DNA of 64,000 nt from Rhodovulum visakhapatnamense (lineage in GTDB: Bacteria > Pseudomonadota > Alphaproteobacteria > Rhodobacterales > Rhodobacteraceae), in the NCBI RefSeq assembly GCF_004365965.1, contig NZ_SOEB01000008.1, forward strand, positions 62,001 to 126,000, read 5' to 3'. Below are positions 29,873-39,369 of the stretch, in pieces. Numbering within the stretch: the stretch's first letter is position 1; each line of letters opens with the position of its first letter. Under the pieces are notes generated by a model. It was given only the letters and a program-made list of their open reading frames with translations. It was not told the DNA's origin and made no database searches. Position numbers and translations under genes: made by a program.

Positions 29873-31015
29873 TCAGGCCGGCCGATCCGCGCGGTTGCCG
29901 AGGGTGACGGAGACATCCATCGACTTGCCCGCGCGCAACACGTTCAGCGACACATCGGTACCGGGCGCGTCGGTCGCGATGAAGCGCGTCAGATCGCGTG
30001 GCCCGGTGACCTCCTGGCCGTCCACCGCCAGCACGATGTCGCCCTTCTTCAGCCCCGCCTTGGCGGCCGGGCTGTCGGCGGCGACATCGACGATCATGGT
30101 GCCGTGCGGGCTGTCGAAGCCCAGCGCCGCGGCGACCTCTTCGCTGACCCCGCCGATCTGCACGCCAAGGAAGCCGCGATCGACCTGACCGCCTTTCTCA
30201 AGGTCGGCCACGACCGATTTCGCCATGTCCGAGGGCACGGCAAAGCCGATGCCGACCGACCCGCCGGTGGGCGACAGGATCGCGGTATTGATGCCGACGA
30301 CCTCGCCCTCCTCATTGAACAGCGGCCCACCCGAATTGCCCTTGTTGATGGCCGCATCGGTCTGGATGAAGTTGTCGAAGGGCCCCGAATTGATGTCGCG
30401 GCCCAGCGCCGAGACGATGCCGCTGGTGACGGTCTGCCCCAGGCCGAACGGGTTGCCCATAGCGACCACCGGCTGACCGACCTTCAGCGCGTCGGACGAC
30501 CCGAAATCGACATGGGGCAGGTTCTGGCCGTCGATCGAGACCAGCGCGATGTCCGAGGCCGTGTCGGCGCCCAGCACCTTGCCGTCGAAGCTGCGCCCAT
30601 CGGCCAGGGTCACGGTCACGCTGTCGGCGCCGTCGACCACATGGGCGTTGGTCACCACCTTGCCATCCTGCGAGACGATGAAGCCGGTGCCGACGCCCTT
30701 CAGACGCGGCGCCTCGCCCCGCGGGCCTTGCGGATAGCCGGGCATCGGCAGGCCGAAGCGGCGGGCGAATTCCTCCATCGGGAAGCCGTCGGGGAACTGG
30801 AAGGTCTGCAGCTGGGCCTGCGGCGCGGTCTTCTCGACCTCGATGGTCACGACGGCGGGCGCGACCCGCGCCACCAGATCGACATACCCGCCTTCGGGCG
30901 CCGTCGCGGCATTGGCCGCCGGCACCGCATGGTCGAGCCCGATCCCCGCCGTCGCCCCGAGGAGCGCGGCGAGCGCCACGGCCGAAACGGCATTGCGCTT
31001 GGCTTTGTTCGACAT
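29873..31015 (-). CDS. Do-like periplasmic serine protease (DegP/DegQ family), single PDZ
   Basis: The 380-residue protein has a signal peptide (SAVALAALLGATAGIGL, about residues 10-36) and a trypsin-like domain with the triad in TNAHVV (His), SDIAL (Asp) and GNSGGPLF (Ser). One PDZ domain follows (about residues 285-375, starting GFLGVQIGG). DegP and DegQ normally have two PDZ domains, so this is the shorter HhoB/DegS-like layout but without a membrane anchor. It degrades or refolds damaged envelope proteins. It is divergent from a two-component system that could sense envelope stress. Confidence 0.92.
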   Translation of the reverse strand: MSNKAKRNAVSAVALAALLGATAGIGLDHAVPAANAATAPEGGYVDLVARVAPAVVTIEVEKTAPQAQLQTFQFPDGFPMEEFARRFGLPMPGYPQGPRGEAPRLKGVGTGFIVSQDGKVVTNAHVVDGADSVTVTLADGRSFDGKVLGADTASDIALVSIDGQNLPHVDFGSSDALKVGQPVVAMGNPFGLGQTVTSGIVSALGRDINSGPFDNFIQTDAAINKGNSGGPLFNEEGEVVGINTAILSPTGGSVGIGFAVPSDMAKSVVADLEKGGQVDRGFLGVQIGGVSEEVAAALGFDSPHGTMIVDVAADSPAAKAGLKKGDIVLAVDGQEVTGPRDLTRFIATDAPGTDVSLNVLRAGKSMDVSVTLGNRADRPA

Positions 31016-31245
31016 GTCCTTGGTCTCCTGAACTGGGGCATCCTTCCGGCCGTGACGCCGGTTGCGGACCCAAGATGGCGCCCCCGGATTGCGGCGGCAT
31101 CCCCGCGCCGATTACATTCCTGCAATCGCTCTCACGTGCCGGTGACAGGGCCGAAACCCGGGCGCAGAGGCGGTTGAACGCCCCCCGCGCGGCGCCATAG
31201 TGAGGGCCAGTCGCGTCAAGGATCGGGGTCCGGAGGCCGTTCGCC
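31016..31245. promoter_or_regulatory. Divergent control region between protease and two-component genes
   Basis: The 230 bases between the two starts contain a GGAG before the protease ATG and an AT-richer block (CCGATTACATTCCTGCAATC at about 31108-31127). No defined box could be recognised. Binding of the adjacent OmpR-type regulator here would be expected if it controls the protease. Confidence 0.35.
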
Positions 31246-31917
31246 ATGAAATTGCTCGTCGTCGAGGACGATCCCACCACCGCCCAGTTCATCGCCCGCG
31301 GGCTGGGCGAGGAGGGCCATTCGGTCGATTGCCTGGACAATGGCCGCGACGCGCTGACCCGGGCGCTGGCCACCGCCTATGACGTGATGGTGGTCGACCG
31401 GATGCTGCCCGAACTGGACGGGCTGTCGCTGGTGCGCGCGCTGCGCGCCGCCCATGTCACCACGCCCGCGATCTTCCTGACCTCGATGAGCGGGGTCGAC
31501 GACCGCATCGACGGGCTGAGGGCGGGCGGAGATGACTATCTGGTCAAGCCCTTCGCCTTCGGAGAACTCTCGGCCCGGATCGAGGCCCTGGGGCGCCGCC
31601 CGCCGATGCAGGAGACCGAAACCGTGCTGAAGGCGGCCGATCTGGAGATGGATCTGGTCCGCCGCACCGTCAGCCGCGCGGGCCGCCGGATCGACCTATT
31701 GCCCCGCGAATTCGCGCTGCTCGAGCATCTGCTGCGCCACAAGGGCCGGGTGCAGACCCGCACCATGCTGCTGGAATCGGTCTGGGACATCAATTTCGAC
31801 CCCCAGACCAATGTGGTCGAAACCCATATCAGCCGGCTCCGCGCCAAGGTCGACAAGCCCTTCGACAAGGAACTGATCGCGACCGTGCGCGGCGCGGGCT
31901 ACCGGATCGGCGACTGA
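31246..31917 (+). CDS. OmpR/PhoB-family response regulator
   Basis: The 223-residue protein has a receiver domain (acidic pair in VVEDDP, phospho-acceptor Asp51 in VVDRMLPELDG, conserved lysine in YLVKPFAFGEL) and a C-terminal winged helix (residues ~125-220, ending IATVRGAGYRIG). The kinase gene starts one base after its stop. Targets are not evident, though the divergent envelope protease is an obvious candidate. Confidence 0.95.
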   Translation: MKLLVVEDDPTTAQFIARGLGEEGHSVDCLDNGRDALTRALATAYDVMVVDRMLPELDGLSLVRALRAAHVTTPAIFLTSMSGVDDRIDGLRAGGDDYLVKPFAFGELSARIEALGRRPPMQETETVLKAADLEMDLVRRTVSRAGRRIDLLPREFALLEHLLRHKGRVQTRTMLLESVWDINFDPQTNVVETHISRLRAKVDKPFDKELIATVRGAGYRIGD

Positions 31918-31918
31918 G

Positions 31919-33304
31919 ATGGGCGCCCGCGCGGCCTCGCTTACGCACCTGCTGCGCTCGACCCCCGTCCGGCAGGCGCTGGCGCTGGTGGCGGTGGTGG
32001 CCCTTGCGAACCTTCTGTCGCTGGGCGGGGCCTATCTGACGCTCCGCGCCGATCTGGCCCGGTCGATCCGCGCGGATCTCGACGCCGAACTGGCCAGCTT
32101 CGACCTCAGTGCCACGCCCGCGGCGCTGTCGGCCATCGTGCGGGCGCGGGCGCGGGCGGCCGATCCGGCCAAGACGATCACGGTCTTTCTGGCGGCCGAC
32201 GGGCGGCAGGTGGGCAATGCCCGCGCCACGCTTGAGGGCAGCGACATCCATCTGGGCCCGGGCGACCAGCCGCTGGGGGCTGCGGGTTACCTGCACGAGG
32301 CCCGGCCGCTGGCGGGCGGGCTTCTGATCGTGGCCGAAAGCCTCGCCCCCATCGCCGAGCTGCGCCGCACCTTCCTGTCGCTTCTGGCCTTCAGCCTCGG
32401 CCCGACAGTGTTGATTTCGCTGGGCGTCGGCGTGCTGATCGCCCGGCGCACCGCGCGTCGCGTGGATGGCATCGAAGCGACGCTGAACCGGCTCTCGGCG
32501 GGCGATCTCAGCGCCCGGCTGCCGCCCGACCAGGCCCCGGCCGACGACCTGTCGCGGATCGGTGCCGGGGTGAACCGGCTCGCCGCCCGGCAGCAGGCCG
32601 CAACCGAGGCGCTGCGCCAGGTCACCGCCGACATCGCCCATGACCTGCGCACACCGCTCCAGCGGATTTCGGTGCTGCTTCAGGACCTGCGCGCGCGGCT
32701 GCCCGACGAGGGCGATCCGGCCGAGCTGGCCGACCGCGCCAGCGCCGAGGTCGACCGCGCGGTGTCGGTCTTCCGCGCCATGCTGGAGATCGCCCAGATC
32801 GAGGGCGGTCAGGCCTCGGCCCGGTTCCAGCCCTTCGATCTGGGCCTCACCGTGCGGCAGGTGGTCGAGCTTTACCAGCCCTCGGTCGAGGATGCCGGCC
32901 ACCGGCTTAGCCTGTCCAGCCCCGAAACCGGGCCCACCATCCGGGGCGAGCCGAGCCTCATCGCCCAGGCGCTGGCCAATCTGGTCGAGAATGCGCTGCG
33001 CCACACCCCCGAGGGCCGCCGGATCGACATCGCCGTCAGCGCCGATCCTCCGGCCCTGAGCGTGGCCGATGACGGCCCCGGCGTGCCCGATGGCGAACGC
33101 GACAAGGTCTTGCGCCGGCTCTACCGGCTGGAACGCAGCCGCACGACGCCGGGCCACGGGCTGGGCCTGTCGCTGGTCGCGGCCATTGCCGGGCTGCATG
33201 GCGCGCGCCTGACGCTTGAGGACAACGGCCCCGGCCTGCGGGTGCGGCTTGCCTTTCCGCAGGCCGAGGGCAACCTCACAGGAAGCTCAGACCCAACGCG
33301 ATGA
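31919..33304 (+). CDS. Sensor histidine kinase
   Basis: This 461-residue membrane kinase has an N-terminal helix (about 17-42), a periplasmic domain (about 43-155), a second helix (RTFLSLLAFSLGPTVLISLG), a HAMP linker, a HisKA domain with the phosphorylated His241 in ADIAHDLRTPLQRI and an HATPase domain (NLVENALRHTPEG; VADDGPGVPDG; GHGLGLSLVAAI). It pairs with the preceding regulator. Its last 29 bases overlap the convergent transporter gene. Confidence 0.94.
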   Translation: MGARAASLTHLLRSTPVRQALALVAVVALANLLSLGGAYLTLRADLARSIRADLDAELASFDLSATPAALSAIVRARARAADPAKTITVFLAADGRQVGNARATLEGSDIHLGPGDQPLGAAGYLHEARPLAGGLLIVAESLAPIAELRRTFLSLLAFSLGPTVLISLGVGVLIARRTARRVDGIEATLNRLSAGDLSARLPPDQAPADDLSRIGAGVNRLAARQQAATEALRQVTADIAHDLRTPLQRISVLLQDLRARLPDEGDPAELADRASAEVDRAVSVFRAMLEIAQIEGGQASARFQPFDLGLTVRQVVELYQPSVEDAGHRLSLSSPETGPTIRGEPSLIAQALANLVENALRHTPEGRRIDIAVSADPPALSVADDGPGVPDGERDKVLRRLYRLERSRTTPGHGLGLSLVAAIAGLHGARLTLEDNGPGLRVRLAFPQAEGNLTGSSDPTR

Positions 33305-34583
33305 TGACCCCGCTCACGACCAGCTGAACGACGCAGAAGCCCATGATGTCCTTGGCATTCAGCCCCGCGATGGCCAGGATCGGCAGGGCCCAGAACGGCT
33401 GCACCATGTTGGTCCAGGCATCGCCCCAGGCCACCGCCATCGCGACCCGCGCCTGATCGACGCCCAGCGCCTCGGCCGCAGGCAGCATCACCGGCGCCTG
33501 CACCACCCATTGTCCGCCGCCCGAGGGCACGAAGAAGTTGACGACGCCCGCGCTGATGAAGCTCCAGAACGGCAGGCTCTCGGCGCTGGCAAACGAGGTC
33601 AGCCCGTCCGAGATCGAGACCGCCAGCCCGGACCCGGCCATGATCGCCATGATGCCGGAATAGAACGGGAACTGGATGACGATGCCCGCGCCGCTCTTGA
33701 CCCCTTCGGCCAGCGCATCCAGCAGCCGCCGGGGCGTACCGTGCAGGATGATCGCGACGAAGAGGAACAGGAAGTTGATGTAGTTCAGCGTCAGCCCGCC
33801 GCCATCCAGCAGGTCGATCACCAGCCAGGCCAGCCCCGCGCCACCGATGATCCAGGACAGGATCGGCGAATTCTCGATCCGGTCCGAGGGCCGGTGGGTC
33901 GGCCCGCCGCCGAATTCGGGCTCTTCCAGCTTCGCCGGATCGACGATCATCTCATGTCCGGGTTTGGGCAGCATCAGCCAGTTGACCAGCGGGACGGCAA
34001 TGAACAGCGCCGCGACGATGATCAGGTTGAAGGCCGCGAAGATGGTCTCGGACGTGCCGATAATCCCGATCTGGTCCTCGAAGGTATGGCCGGGCGTCGC
34101 GATCGCCAGCGGGATCGAGCCCGCAAGCCCCCCGTGCCAGACCAGAAAACCCGAGTAGGCCGAGGCGACCAGCAGCCGGTAATCGACCGCGACGCGGCGG
34201 GCGACGGCCTTGGCCAGCAGCGCGCCCACCACCAGCCCGAAGCCCCAGTTGATCCAGCTGGCCAGCAGCGAGACCAGCGTCACCAGCAGGATCGCGCGGG
34301 CCGGGGCGCGGGCAGTATCGGCCAGACGGTTCAGAAGCCCGCGCACCGCCGGTGTCGAGGCCATCATGTAGCCCGTCACCAGCACCAGCAGCATCTGCAT
34401 CGAAAAGGACAGCAACGTCCAGAAGCCGTCGCCCCACATCTCGATCACCGCGACCGGCGAGCGGCCCTCGAACAGCACCGCGGCCGCCATCACGACGATG
34501 GTCAGGATGATCACGAAAACATAGGGGTCCGGCAGGTAGCGCTCGAACACGCGCACCAGAGGTCTTGCCACAACCGAAAGCAT
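33276..34583 (-). CDS. AtoE-like short-chain fatty acid transporter
   Basis: This 435-residue polytopic protein has about 10-12 helices and matches the AtoE family, which imports short-chain fatty acids such as acetoacetate or butyrate. Recognisable segments are YLPDPYVFVIILTIVVM, HGGLAGSIPLAIATPGH and FFVPSGGGQWVVQAPVM. The ATG at 34583 has GGGGAGGAG in front; a GTG two codons earlier sits too close to that site. Its 3' end overlaps the kinase gene tail-to-tail by 29 bases. Confidence 0.9.
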   Translation of the reverse strand: MLSVVARPLVRVFERYLPDPYVFVIILTIVVMAAAVLFEGRSPVAVIEMWGDGFWTLLSFSMQMLLVLVTGYMMASTPAVRGLLNRLADTARAPARAILLVTLVSLLASWINWGFGLVVGALLAKAVARRVAVDYRLLVASAYSGFLVWHGGLAGSIPLAIATPGHTFEDQIGIIGTSETIFAAFNLIIVAALFIAVPLVNWLMLPKPGHEMIVDPAKLEEPEFGGGPTHRPSDRIENSPILSWIIGGAGLAWLVIDLLDGGGLTLNYINFLFLFVAIILHGTPRRLLDALAEGVKSGAGIVIQFPFYSGIMAIMAGSGLAVSISDGLTSFASAESLPFWSFISAGVVNFFVPSGGGQWVVQAPVMLPAAEALGVDQARVAMAVAWGDAWTNMVQPFWALPILAIAGLNAKDIMGFCVVQLVVSGVIIALGLSFL

Positions 34584-34687
34584 ATCCACTCCTCCCCGAA
34601 GGCTTTCGCCAGAGCCTAGCCCGCGGAGAGGACAGTTAAACCTCTGATCTTGCGCCCTGCCCCAACGTCAGGATGCAAGAGCGGCGC

Positions 34688-35401
34688 TCACGCCCCAACC
34701 TGACGGCGCGCCGCCTCGGCCTCGAGGTCGAGATGCCCGCGCAGGCCCTCGGGCAAGGCCAGATGGCGGGCCAGATCGTCGAGATAGCGCCGTTCGTCGG
34801 GCGTGTCGGGATCGACGGCCAGGGCAGAGGCCAGATACAGCTCGGCCCGCTGGGCATCGGTCCGTGCCGGGCGCGCGGCTTCGGCCGGATCGGCGGGCGC
34901 GGCAAAACTGTCGAACAGTGTGGCCTTTTCCTCGGCTCCGAGGCCCAGCGCCTCGATCCGGTCGCGGATGCGGCCATGTTCCGCACCGTCGATATGGCCG
35001 TCGGATTTCGCCGCGAGGATCATCGCGCGCAGCACCGCCAGGCGGAAATCCTGCCCGGCGCTGTCGCGCTCCTGAGCCATGTCGAAGCCGCTATCGGCGG
35101 GCGGCGGCGGCAGATGCAGCGGCTCGGCCTCGGTCCCCGAAGGGCGGTTCTGCTGCCAGTCGCGCCAGGCCTTGTAGGCCAGCCCGCCGACCGCGGCCAT
35201 GCCGCCATAGCTCAGCGCCTTGCCGCCCAGCTTGCGGGCCTTCTTGCTGCCCAGCAGCAGCGCGACCAGCCCGCCCGCGGCGGCGCCCCCCGCAAGACCG
35301 CCCGGCAGCGCCGAACCGCCCTGCCCCCGGGTCTGCTCCGGTTTCTGACCTCGGGCCTGGCCCGAGCCCAGCGCCTCTTGCAACAGCCGTTCGATGTTCA
35401 T
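34688..35401 (-). CDS. DUF533 / TerB-like protein
   Basis: The 237-residue protein has an N-terminal MNIERLLQEALGSGQ, a Gly/Ala-rich hydrophobic segment (GGLAGGAAAGGLVALLLG), a second short hydrophobic stretch and a TerB-like helical domain (residues ~115-230) with the DGHIDGAEHGRIRDRIEAL signature. DUF533 proteins (YebE-like) are inner-membrane or envelope proteins of unclear function; tellurite resistance is not implied. The ATG at 35401 follows GAGAGG. Confidence 0.85.
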   Translation of the reverse strand: MNIERLLQEALGSGQARGQKPEQTRGQGGSALPGGLAGGAAAGGLVALLLGSKKARKLGGKALSYGGMAAVGGLAYKAWRDWQQNRPSGTEAEPLHLPPPPADSGFDMAQERDSAGQDFRLAVLRAMILAAKSDGHIDGAEHGRIRDRIEALGLGAEEKATLFDSFAAPADPAEAARPARTDAQRAELYLASALAVDPDTPDERRYLDDLARHLALPEGLRGHLDLEAEAARRQVGA

Positions 35402-35525
35402 TGCGCCTCTCCCCATCGCGTGATCGGAGCAGAGCTATGAACCGGCCCGCCGCCCTTCAAGGCAACGGGCCCCACGCGATCTGAACTTCCCGCGAGCGCT
35501 CCGTCAGCCGAGCACCGCCCCGGCC

Positions 35526-36497
35526 TCAGCGCCAATAGGCCACGGCAGAGAACCGGTCGCGCGGCAGGCCGCGTTCCGTCAGATGACGGCGGGCCTCGCG
35601 CGCGATCCGCTCGCCCGCCGCGACCCAGACGAAACCGGCCTCTCCCGGATCGGTTCCGGCCAGCGCGGCCAGAAGGTCGTCGACCCGCTTCACCCTCGGG
35701 TCGGCGTTCAGCGCGCTCAGATCCTCGGGGCTTGCCGTGACCCAGGCCCGCACCTCGTTCTCAGAGAGCCGCAGGATCCGCAGGATCGCGGGCAGCGCGG
35801 TCTCGTCACCGAACAGCAAGACCGGATCGCCCTCGGGCACCCAGCCGCCGCCCGGCCCCATGATCCCGACCGGCGCGCCCGGAGCGGCGTCGCGTACCCA
35901 GGTGCAGGTCGGACTGTCCGGATGGTCGAAGATGTCCATGTCGATCCAGTCCGTCCCCAGATCGGCAACGGTATAGACGGCCCGGTGCAGCGCATCGGCC
36001 CCGTCGGGCCAGTCGACCCGCGCCGTCTTGCCGATCTGCGGCCAGATCGGATCCCGATCGAGCGGCGGAAGCAGCAGCCGGAAATGCAGACCTGCCGAGG
36101 CGAAGCGGCCCGCATCGGCCAGCCCGACCCGCAACCTCAGAAAGCCCGGCGCGCTCTGCCCGCAGGAAATCACCTCGCCGATGGACAGGCCCGGAGCCAG
36201 GGCGCCCGCCGCCACATCGTCCCAGCCGATCTCGATGCCACCTCCGGCCAGCACTTCGGTCAAGTTGTCCTGCGCCGCGCGCAGATGGACATCGTCGGGG
36301 GCGGCGATCTCGATGCCAAGGCCGGTCCCGGTCGGCTGCAGGACGAGCCGGGCGCCCGGAAGATCCATGATCACGCCCTCTGCGGTTTCGGAAACCGCCA
36401 GGTTCCATTCCGAAGCGCAGGCACGAAGCGCCGCCATGGCGTCTCCGGCGCGTTCGGCCACACGCCCGCGCGTGCGGTGCATCTCTTCGATCCTCAA
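35526..36497 (-). CDS. Siderophore-interacting protein (FAD/NAD(P)H reductase)
   Basis: The protein (about 323 residues from this start) has an N-terminal DUF2218-like region (residues ~10-85), an FAD-binding beta-barrel and a C-terminal SIP domain ending in ...SAVAYWR. Such flavoreductases release iron from ferric siderophores in the cytoplasm. Start choice is uncertain: the TTG at 36497 has AAGGGG 6 bases upstream and an ATG lies at 36482. The longest frame, from a TTG at 36542, would overlap the -10-like box and is rejected. No siderophore uptake genes are adjacent. Confidence 0.82.
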   Translation of the reverse strand: MRIEEMHRTRGRVAERAGDAMAALRACASEWNLAVSETAEGVIMDLPGARLVLQPTGTGLGIEIAAPDDVHLRAAQDNLTEVLAGGGIEIGWDDVAAGALAPGLSIGEVISCGQSAPGFLRLRVGLADAGRFASAGLHFRLLLPPLDRDPIWPQIGKTARVDWPDGADALHRAVYTVADLGTDWIDMDIFDHPDSPTCTWVRDAAPGAPVGIMGPGGGWVPEGDPVLLFGDETALPAILRILRLSENEVRAWVTASPEDLSALNADPRVKRVDDLLAALAGTDPGEAGFVWVAAGERIAREARRHLTERGLPRDRFSAVAYWR

Positions 36498-36534
36498 TGC
36501 GGTCCCCTTCGCTCGCACCTCATTTCCGAGTGTT

Positions 36535-36563
36535 TTTATCAACTACCCGAAATCGAAATGCAA
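36535..36563 (-). promoter_or_regulatory. Possible sigma70-type promoter of the siderophore-interacting protein gene
   Basis: On the minus strand TTGCAT (36563-36558) and GATAAA (36540-36535) are separated by 17 bases, close to consensus, inside an AT-rich patch unlike its surroundings. They lie about 40 bases upstream of the chosen start. The assignment is by eye only. Confidence 0.4.
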
Positions 36564-36671
36564 AGCCTTCTTGCCGCCCGGCCGCGGGCAGGCCGACACA
36601 GAGGCTCTGCCCCCCGGGGAGGGGGACAGGACAGATCGGGAGGTGGGTCGCGGCCGCGATCCGGCGCGCTG

Positions 36672-38042
36672 TCAGTAGCTGAAATCCGCGTAGATCCGGC
36701 TCAGATCGCCGTTCCAGTCGCCATGGTAATGCTCGAGCAGTTCGTCGGCCGGGGTCTTGCCGGTCTCGACGCTGTCCTCCAGCGCATGCAGGAAATGACG
36801 CTCGTCCTGCACCATGCCGCCCAGTCCGGGCCGGGCGCGGGCCTTGAGCCCGCCGCGGGCGATATCGACCACCTGCCGGGCAAGGCCCAGCATCTTGACG
36901 CCATTCACCTCGGCGGCAAGGCCGTCGGTCGCGGCGGCAACCCGCCAGGCGTCGCGGGTCTCGGCATCCCAGTCCTTGACCAGATCCCAGGCGGCATCGA
37001 GCGCACCCTGATCGTAGGTCAGCCCGACCCAGAGCGCGGGCAGCGCGCAAAGCCTGCGCCAGGGCCCGCCATCGGCGCCGCGCATCTCGATGAATTTCTT
37101 CATCCGCGCCTCGGGGAAGATCGTGGTCAGGTGATCGGCCCAGTCCGACAGCGTCGGCACCTCGCCCGGCAGCGCGGGCAGACGGCCTGCCATGAAATCG
37201 CGGAAGGACTGGCCCAGCGCGTCGATATAGCGGCCGTCGCGATAGACGAAATACATCGGCACATCGAGCGCGTAATCGACATAGCGCTCGAAGCCGAACC
37301 CGTCCTCGAAGGCGAAGGGCAGCATGCCGGTGCGCGCGGCATCGAGATCGCGCCAGACCCGGCTGCGCCAGGATTTCATGCCGTTGGGCTTGCCGTCGAG
37401 AAAGGGCGAATTGGCGAAAAGCGCAGTCGCGACAGGCTGCAGCGCCAGCGCCACCCGCAGCTTCTGCACCATGTCAGCCTCGGAACCGAAATCGAGATTA
37501 ACCTGGACCGTGCAGGTCCGGTACATCATCGTCTTGCCCATGGTCCCGACCCGGTCCATGTAATCGGTCATCAGCCGGTAGCGCCCCTTGGGCATCATCG
37601 GCATGTCCTCATGGCTCCAGATCGGGGCGGCACCGAGCCCGATGAAGCCGACGCCGATCTCGTCGGCGACGCCTTTCACCTCGCGCAGATGCTCGGTGAC
37701 CTCGTCGCAGGTCTGGTGGATGGTCTCGAGCGGCGCGCCCGACAGTTCCAGCTGGCCGCCCGGCTCGAGGCTGACATTGGCCCCGTCCTTCTGCAGCCCG
37801 ATGAGGTTCTCGCCCTCCATCACCGGCGCCCAGCCATGGCGGTCGCGCAGCCCTTCCAGCACCGCCTTGACCGAGCGCGGGCCGTCATAGGGAATGGGCT
37901 TCAGCGCATCCTTGCAATAGCCGAACTTCTCGTGCTCGGTGCCGATCCGCCAGTCGGCCTTGGGCTTGCAGCCTGCGGCCAGATACTCGGTCAGTTGCGC
38001 ATGGGATTCGATCGGGCCGCCGCCTGACTGGGGAATGGACAT
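36672..38042 (-). CDS. gshA: Glutamate-cysteine ligase
   Basis: This ligase joins glutamate and cysteine in the first step of glutathione synthesis. The 456-residue protein is of the class common in alphaproteobacteria and plants (GCS2-like), with WRIGTEHEKFGYCKD near the start, VSLEPGGQLELSGAPLETIH, TCTVQVNLDFGSEADM and the MRGADGGPW segment. It begins at the ATG 38042. The second enzyme, gshB, is not in the window. Confidence 0.93.
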   Translation of the reverse strand: MSIPQSGGGPIESHAQLTEYLAAGCKPKADWRIGTEHEKFGYCKDALKPIPYDGPRSVKAVLEGLRDRHGWAPVMEGENLIGLQKDGANVSLEPGGQLELSGAPLETIHQTCDEVTEHLREVKGVADEIGVGFIGLGAAPIWSHEDMPMMPKGRYRLMTDYMDRVGTMGKTMMYRTCTVQVNLDFGSEADMVQKLRVALALQPVATALFANSPFLDGKPNGMKSWRSRVWRDLDAARTGMLPFAFEDGFGFERYVDYALDVPMYFVYRDGRYIDALGQSFRDFMAGRLPALPGEVPTLSDWADHLTTIFPEARMKKFIEMRGADGGPWRRLCALPALWVGLTYDQGALDAAWDLVKDWDAETRDAWRVAAATDGLAAEVNGVKMLGLARQVVDIARGGLKARARPGLGGMVQDERHFLHALEDSVETGKTPADELLEHYHGDWNGDLSRIYADFSY

Positions 38043-38103
38043 GGGCCAGCGGCCTCCAGATTGTTCGCTCGTGTTCCGGCCAAGACCTGCGTCGCGGGCG
38101 GGC

Positions 38104-38625
38104 TCAAGTCAAGGCCGGACGGACGATCCTCGACCAGACCGTCACCGGGCCGTCGGCGGGGCTGCGGTCGAGCGCCGAGAGGATCGCGCGGGGATTGGCG
38201 CAGGGCAGCGCCATGAACACGTCGAACAGCGCGTCGGCGCCGCTGGCCGAGGCGGGAATCGTGACCTCCGGAAACCGTGTCTGGCTCAGCCGCCAGCCGC
38301 GCGCGCCGGTCTCGTCGAAGACCATCTCGATGCGGGTAATCTCGCTCAGCGCGACAAAGCCGCCACCCCGGGGCGCCAGATAGGTGATCTGGCCCTCGTC
38401 GACCTGCACGATCCCAGGGCCATTGCCCGGAATGCGGAACCGGTTACGGCGGATCGCGACGAAGCCGAGCCCCGCGCCCAGCGCACCCGTCAGCAGACCC
38501 AGCGCCTGGAGAAGATAGCCGCCCAGCCCGAAGATCCAGAGCCCGGCCAGCGCGACGGCGCCCGCCGCGATCACCTCGCGCCGGCGCCGGAGAGCCGCGA
38601 CCGCCTCGGGCCGCAGAAAGCTCAC
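38104..38625 (-). CDS. Small membrane protein coupled to rsmE
   Basis: A 173-residue frame starts at a GTG overlapping the rsmE stop (GTGA). It begins MSFLRPEAVAALRRRREV, has two hydrophobic segments (about residues 20-37 and 39-58), then a soluble C-terminal part with IVQVDEGQITYLAPRGGGF and EITRIEMVFDETGA. The overlap suggests translational coupling. I do not recognise the family; the layout (two helices and a PH-like beta domain) is common in small alphaproteobacterial membrane proteins. Confidence 0.75.
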   Translation of the reverse strand: MSFLRPEAVAALRRRREVIAAGAVALAGLWIFGLGGYLLQALGLLTGALGAGLGFVAIRRNRFRIPGNGPGIVQVDEGQITYLAPRGGGFVALSEITRIEMVFDETGARGWRLSQTRFPEVTIPASASGADALFDVFMALPCANPRAILSALDRSPADGPVTVWSRIVRPALT

Positions 38626-39356
38626 CCCCAGTCCCCCAGCGCCTGCTGCCAGACGGTCAGCGCGGCCACGGCGGCGGTATCGGCGCGCAATACCCGCGGG
38701 CCGAGCCTGACCGGATGGGCGAAGGGCAAGGCCCGGAGCCGCGCGCGTTCGCCGTCGGAAAACCCGCCCTCGGGCCCGATCAGGATCGCCCACGGGGCCT
38801 TCGGCGCCGCACCCAGCGCCTGCCCTGCGCCCACCAGCGCCTCGTCGCAGAACATCAGCCTGCGGCCCTCGGGCCAGGCATCCAGCAGATCGGACAGCTT
38901 TTGCAGATCGGCGACCTCGGGGACATAGGTGCCGCCGCATTGCTCGGCCGCCTCGACGGCATGGGCCTGAAGCCGGTCGCGGCGGATACGTTCGGAATTG
39001 GTGAAATCGGTCTGCACCGGGCAGATCCGGGCCGCCCCCAGCTCGGCCGCCTTCTCGACGATGAAATCCGTTCGCGTTTTCTTGATCGGCGCGAAGCACA
39101 GCCACAGATCGGGCGGAAGCTGCAGCGGACGGGTGTTTTCGCGGCAGATCAGCACCCCTGCGCGCTTCTTCGCCTCGACCACCTCGGCCAGCCATTCCCC
39201 TGATTTGCCGTCGAAAACCAGCACCGGGTCGCCCGGAACCAGCCGCATCACGGCGAACAGGTAATGCGCCTGATCGCCCGTCAGAGGAACGGTTTGCCCT
39301 TCCCCCAAGGGCTGCTCTACATAGAGCCGGATTCTTGCTGACCGAAGATCGTTCAT
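38622..39356 (-). CDS. rsmE: 16S rRNA (uracil-1498-N3)-methyltransferase
   Basis: RsmE methylates U1498 of 16S rRNA. The 244-residue SPOUT-fold protein has RLYVEQPLGEG at the start, the DQAHYLFAVMRLVPGD segment, KKTRTDFIVEKAAELG and the knot region ILIGPEGGFSDGERARL. The ATG at 39356 (MNDLRSARIRLYVE) fits the family; an open frame continues upstream but antisense to ubiA. Only about 13 bases separate it from the divergent ubiA start. Confidence 0.94.
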   Translation of the reverse strand: MNDLRSARIRLYVEQPLGEGQTVPLTGDQAHYLFAVMRLVPGDPVLVFDGKSGEWLAEVVEAKKRAGVLICRENTRPLQLPPDLWLCFAPIKKTRTDFIVEKAAELGAARICPVQTDFTNSERIRRDRLQAHAVEAAEQCGGTYVPEVADLQKLSDLLDAWPEGRRLMFCDEALVGAGQALGAAPKAPWAILIGPEGGFSDGERARLRALPFAHPVRLGPRVLRADTAAVAALTVWQQALGDWG

Positions 39357-39369
39357 GGGGGCCATTGTT

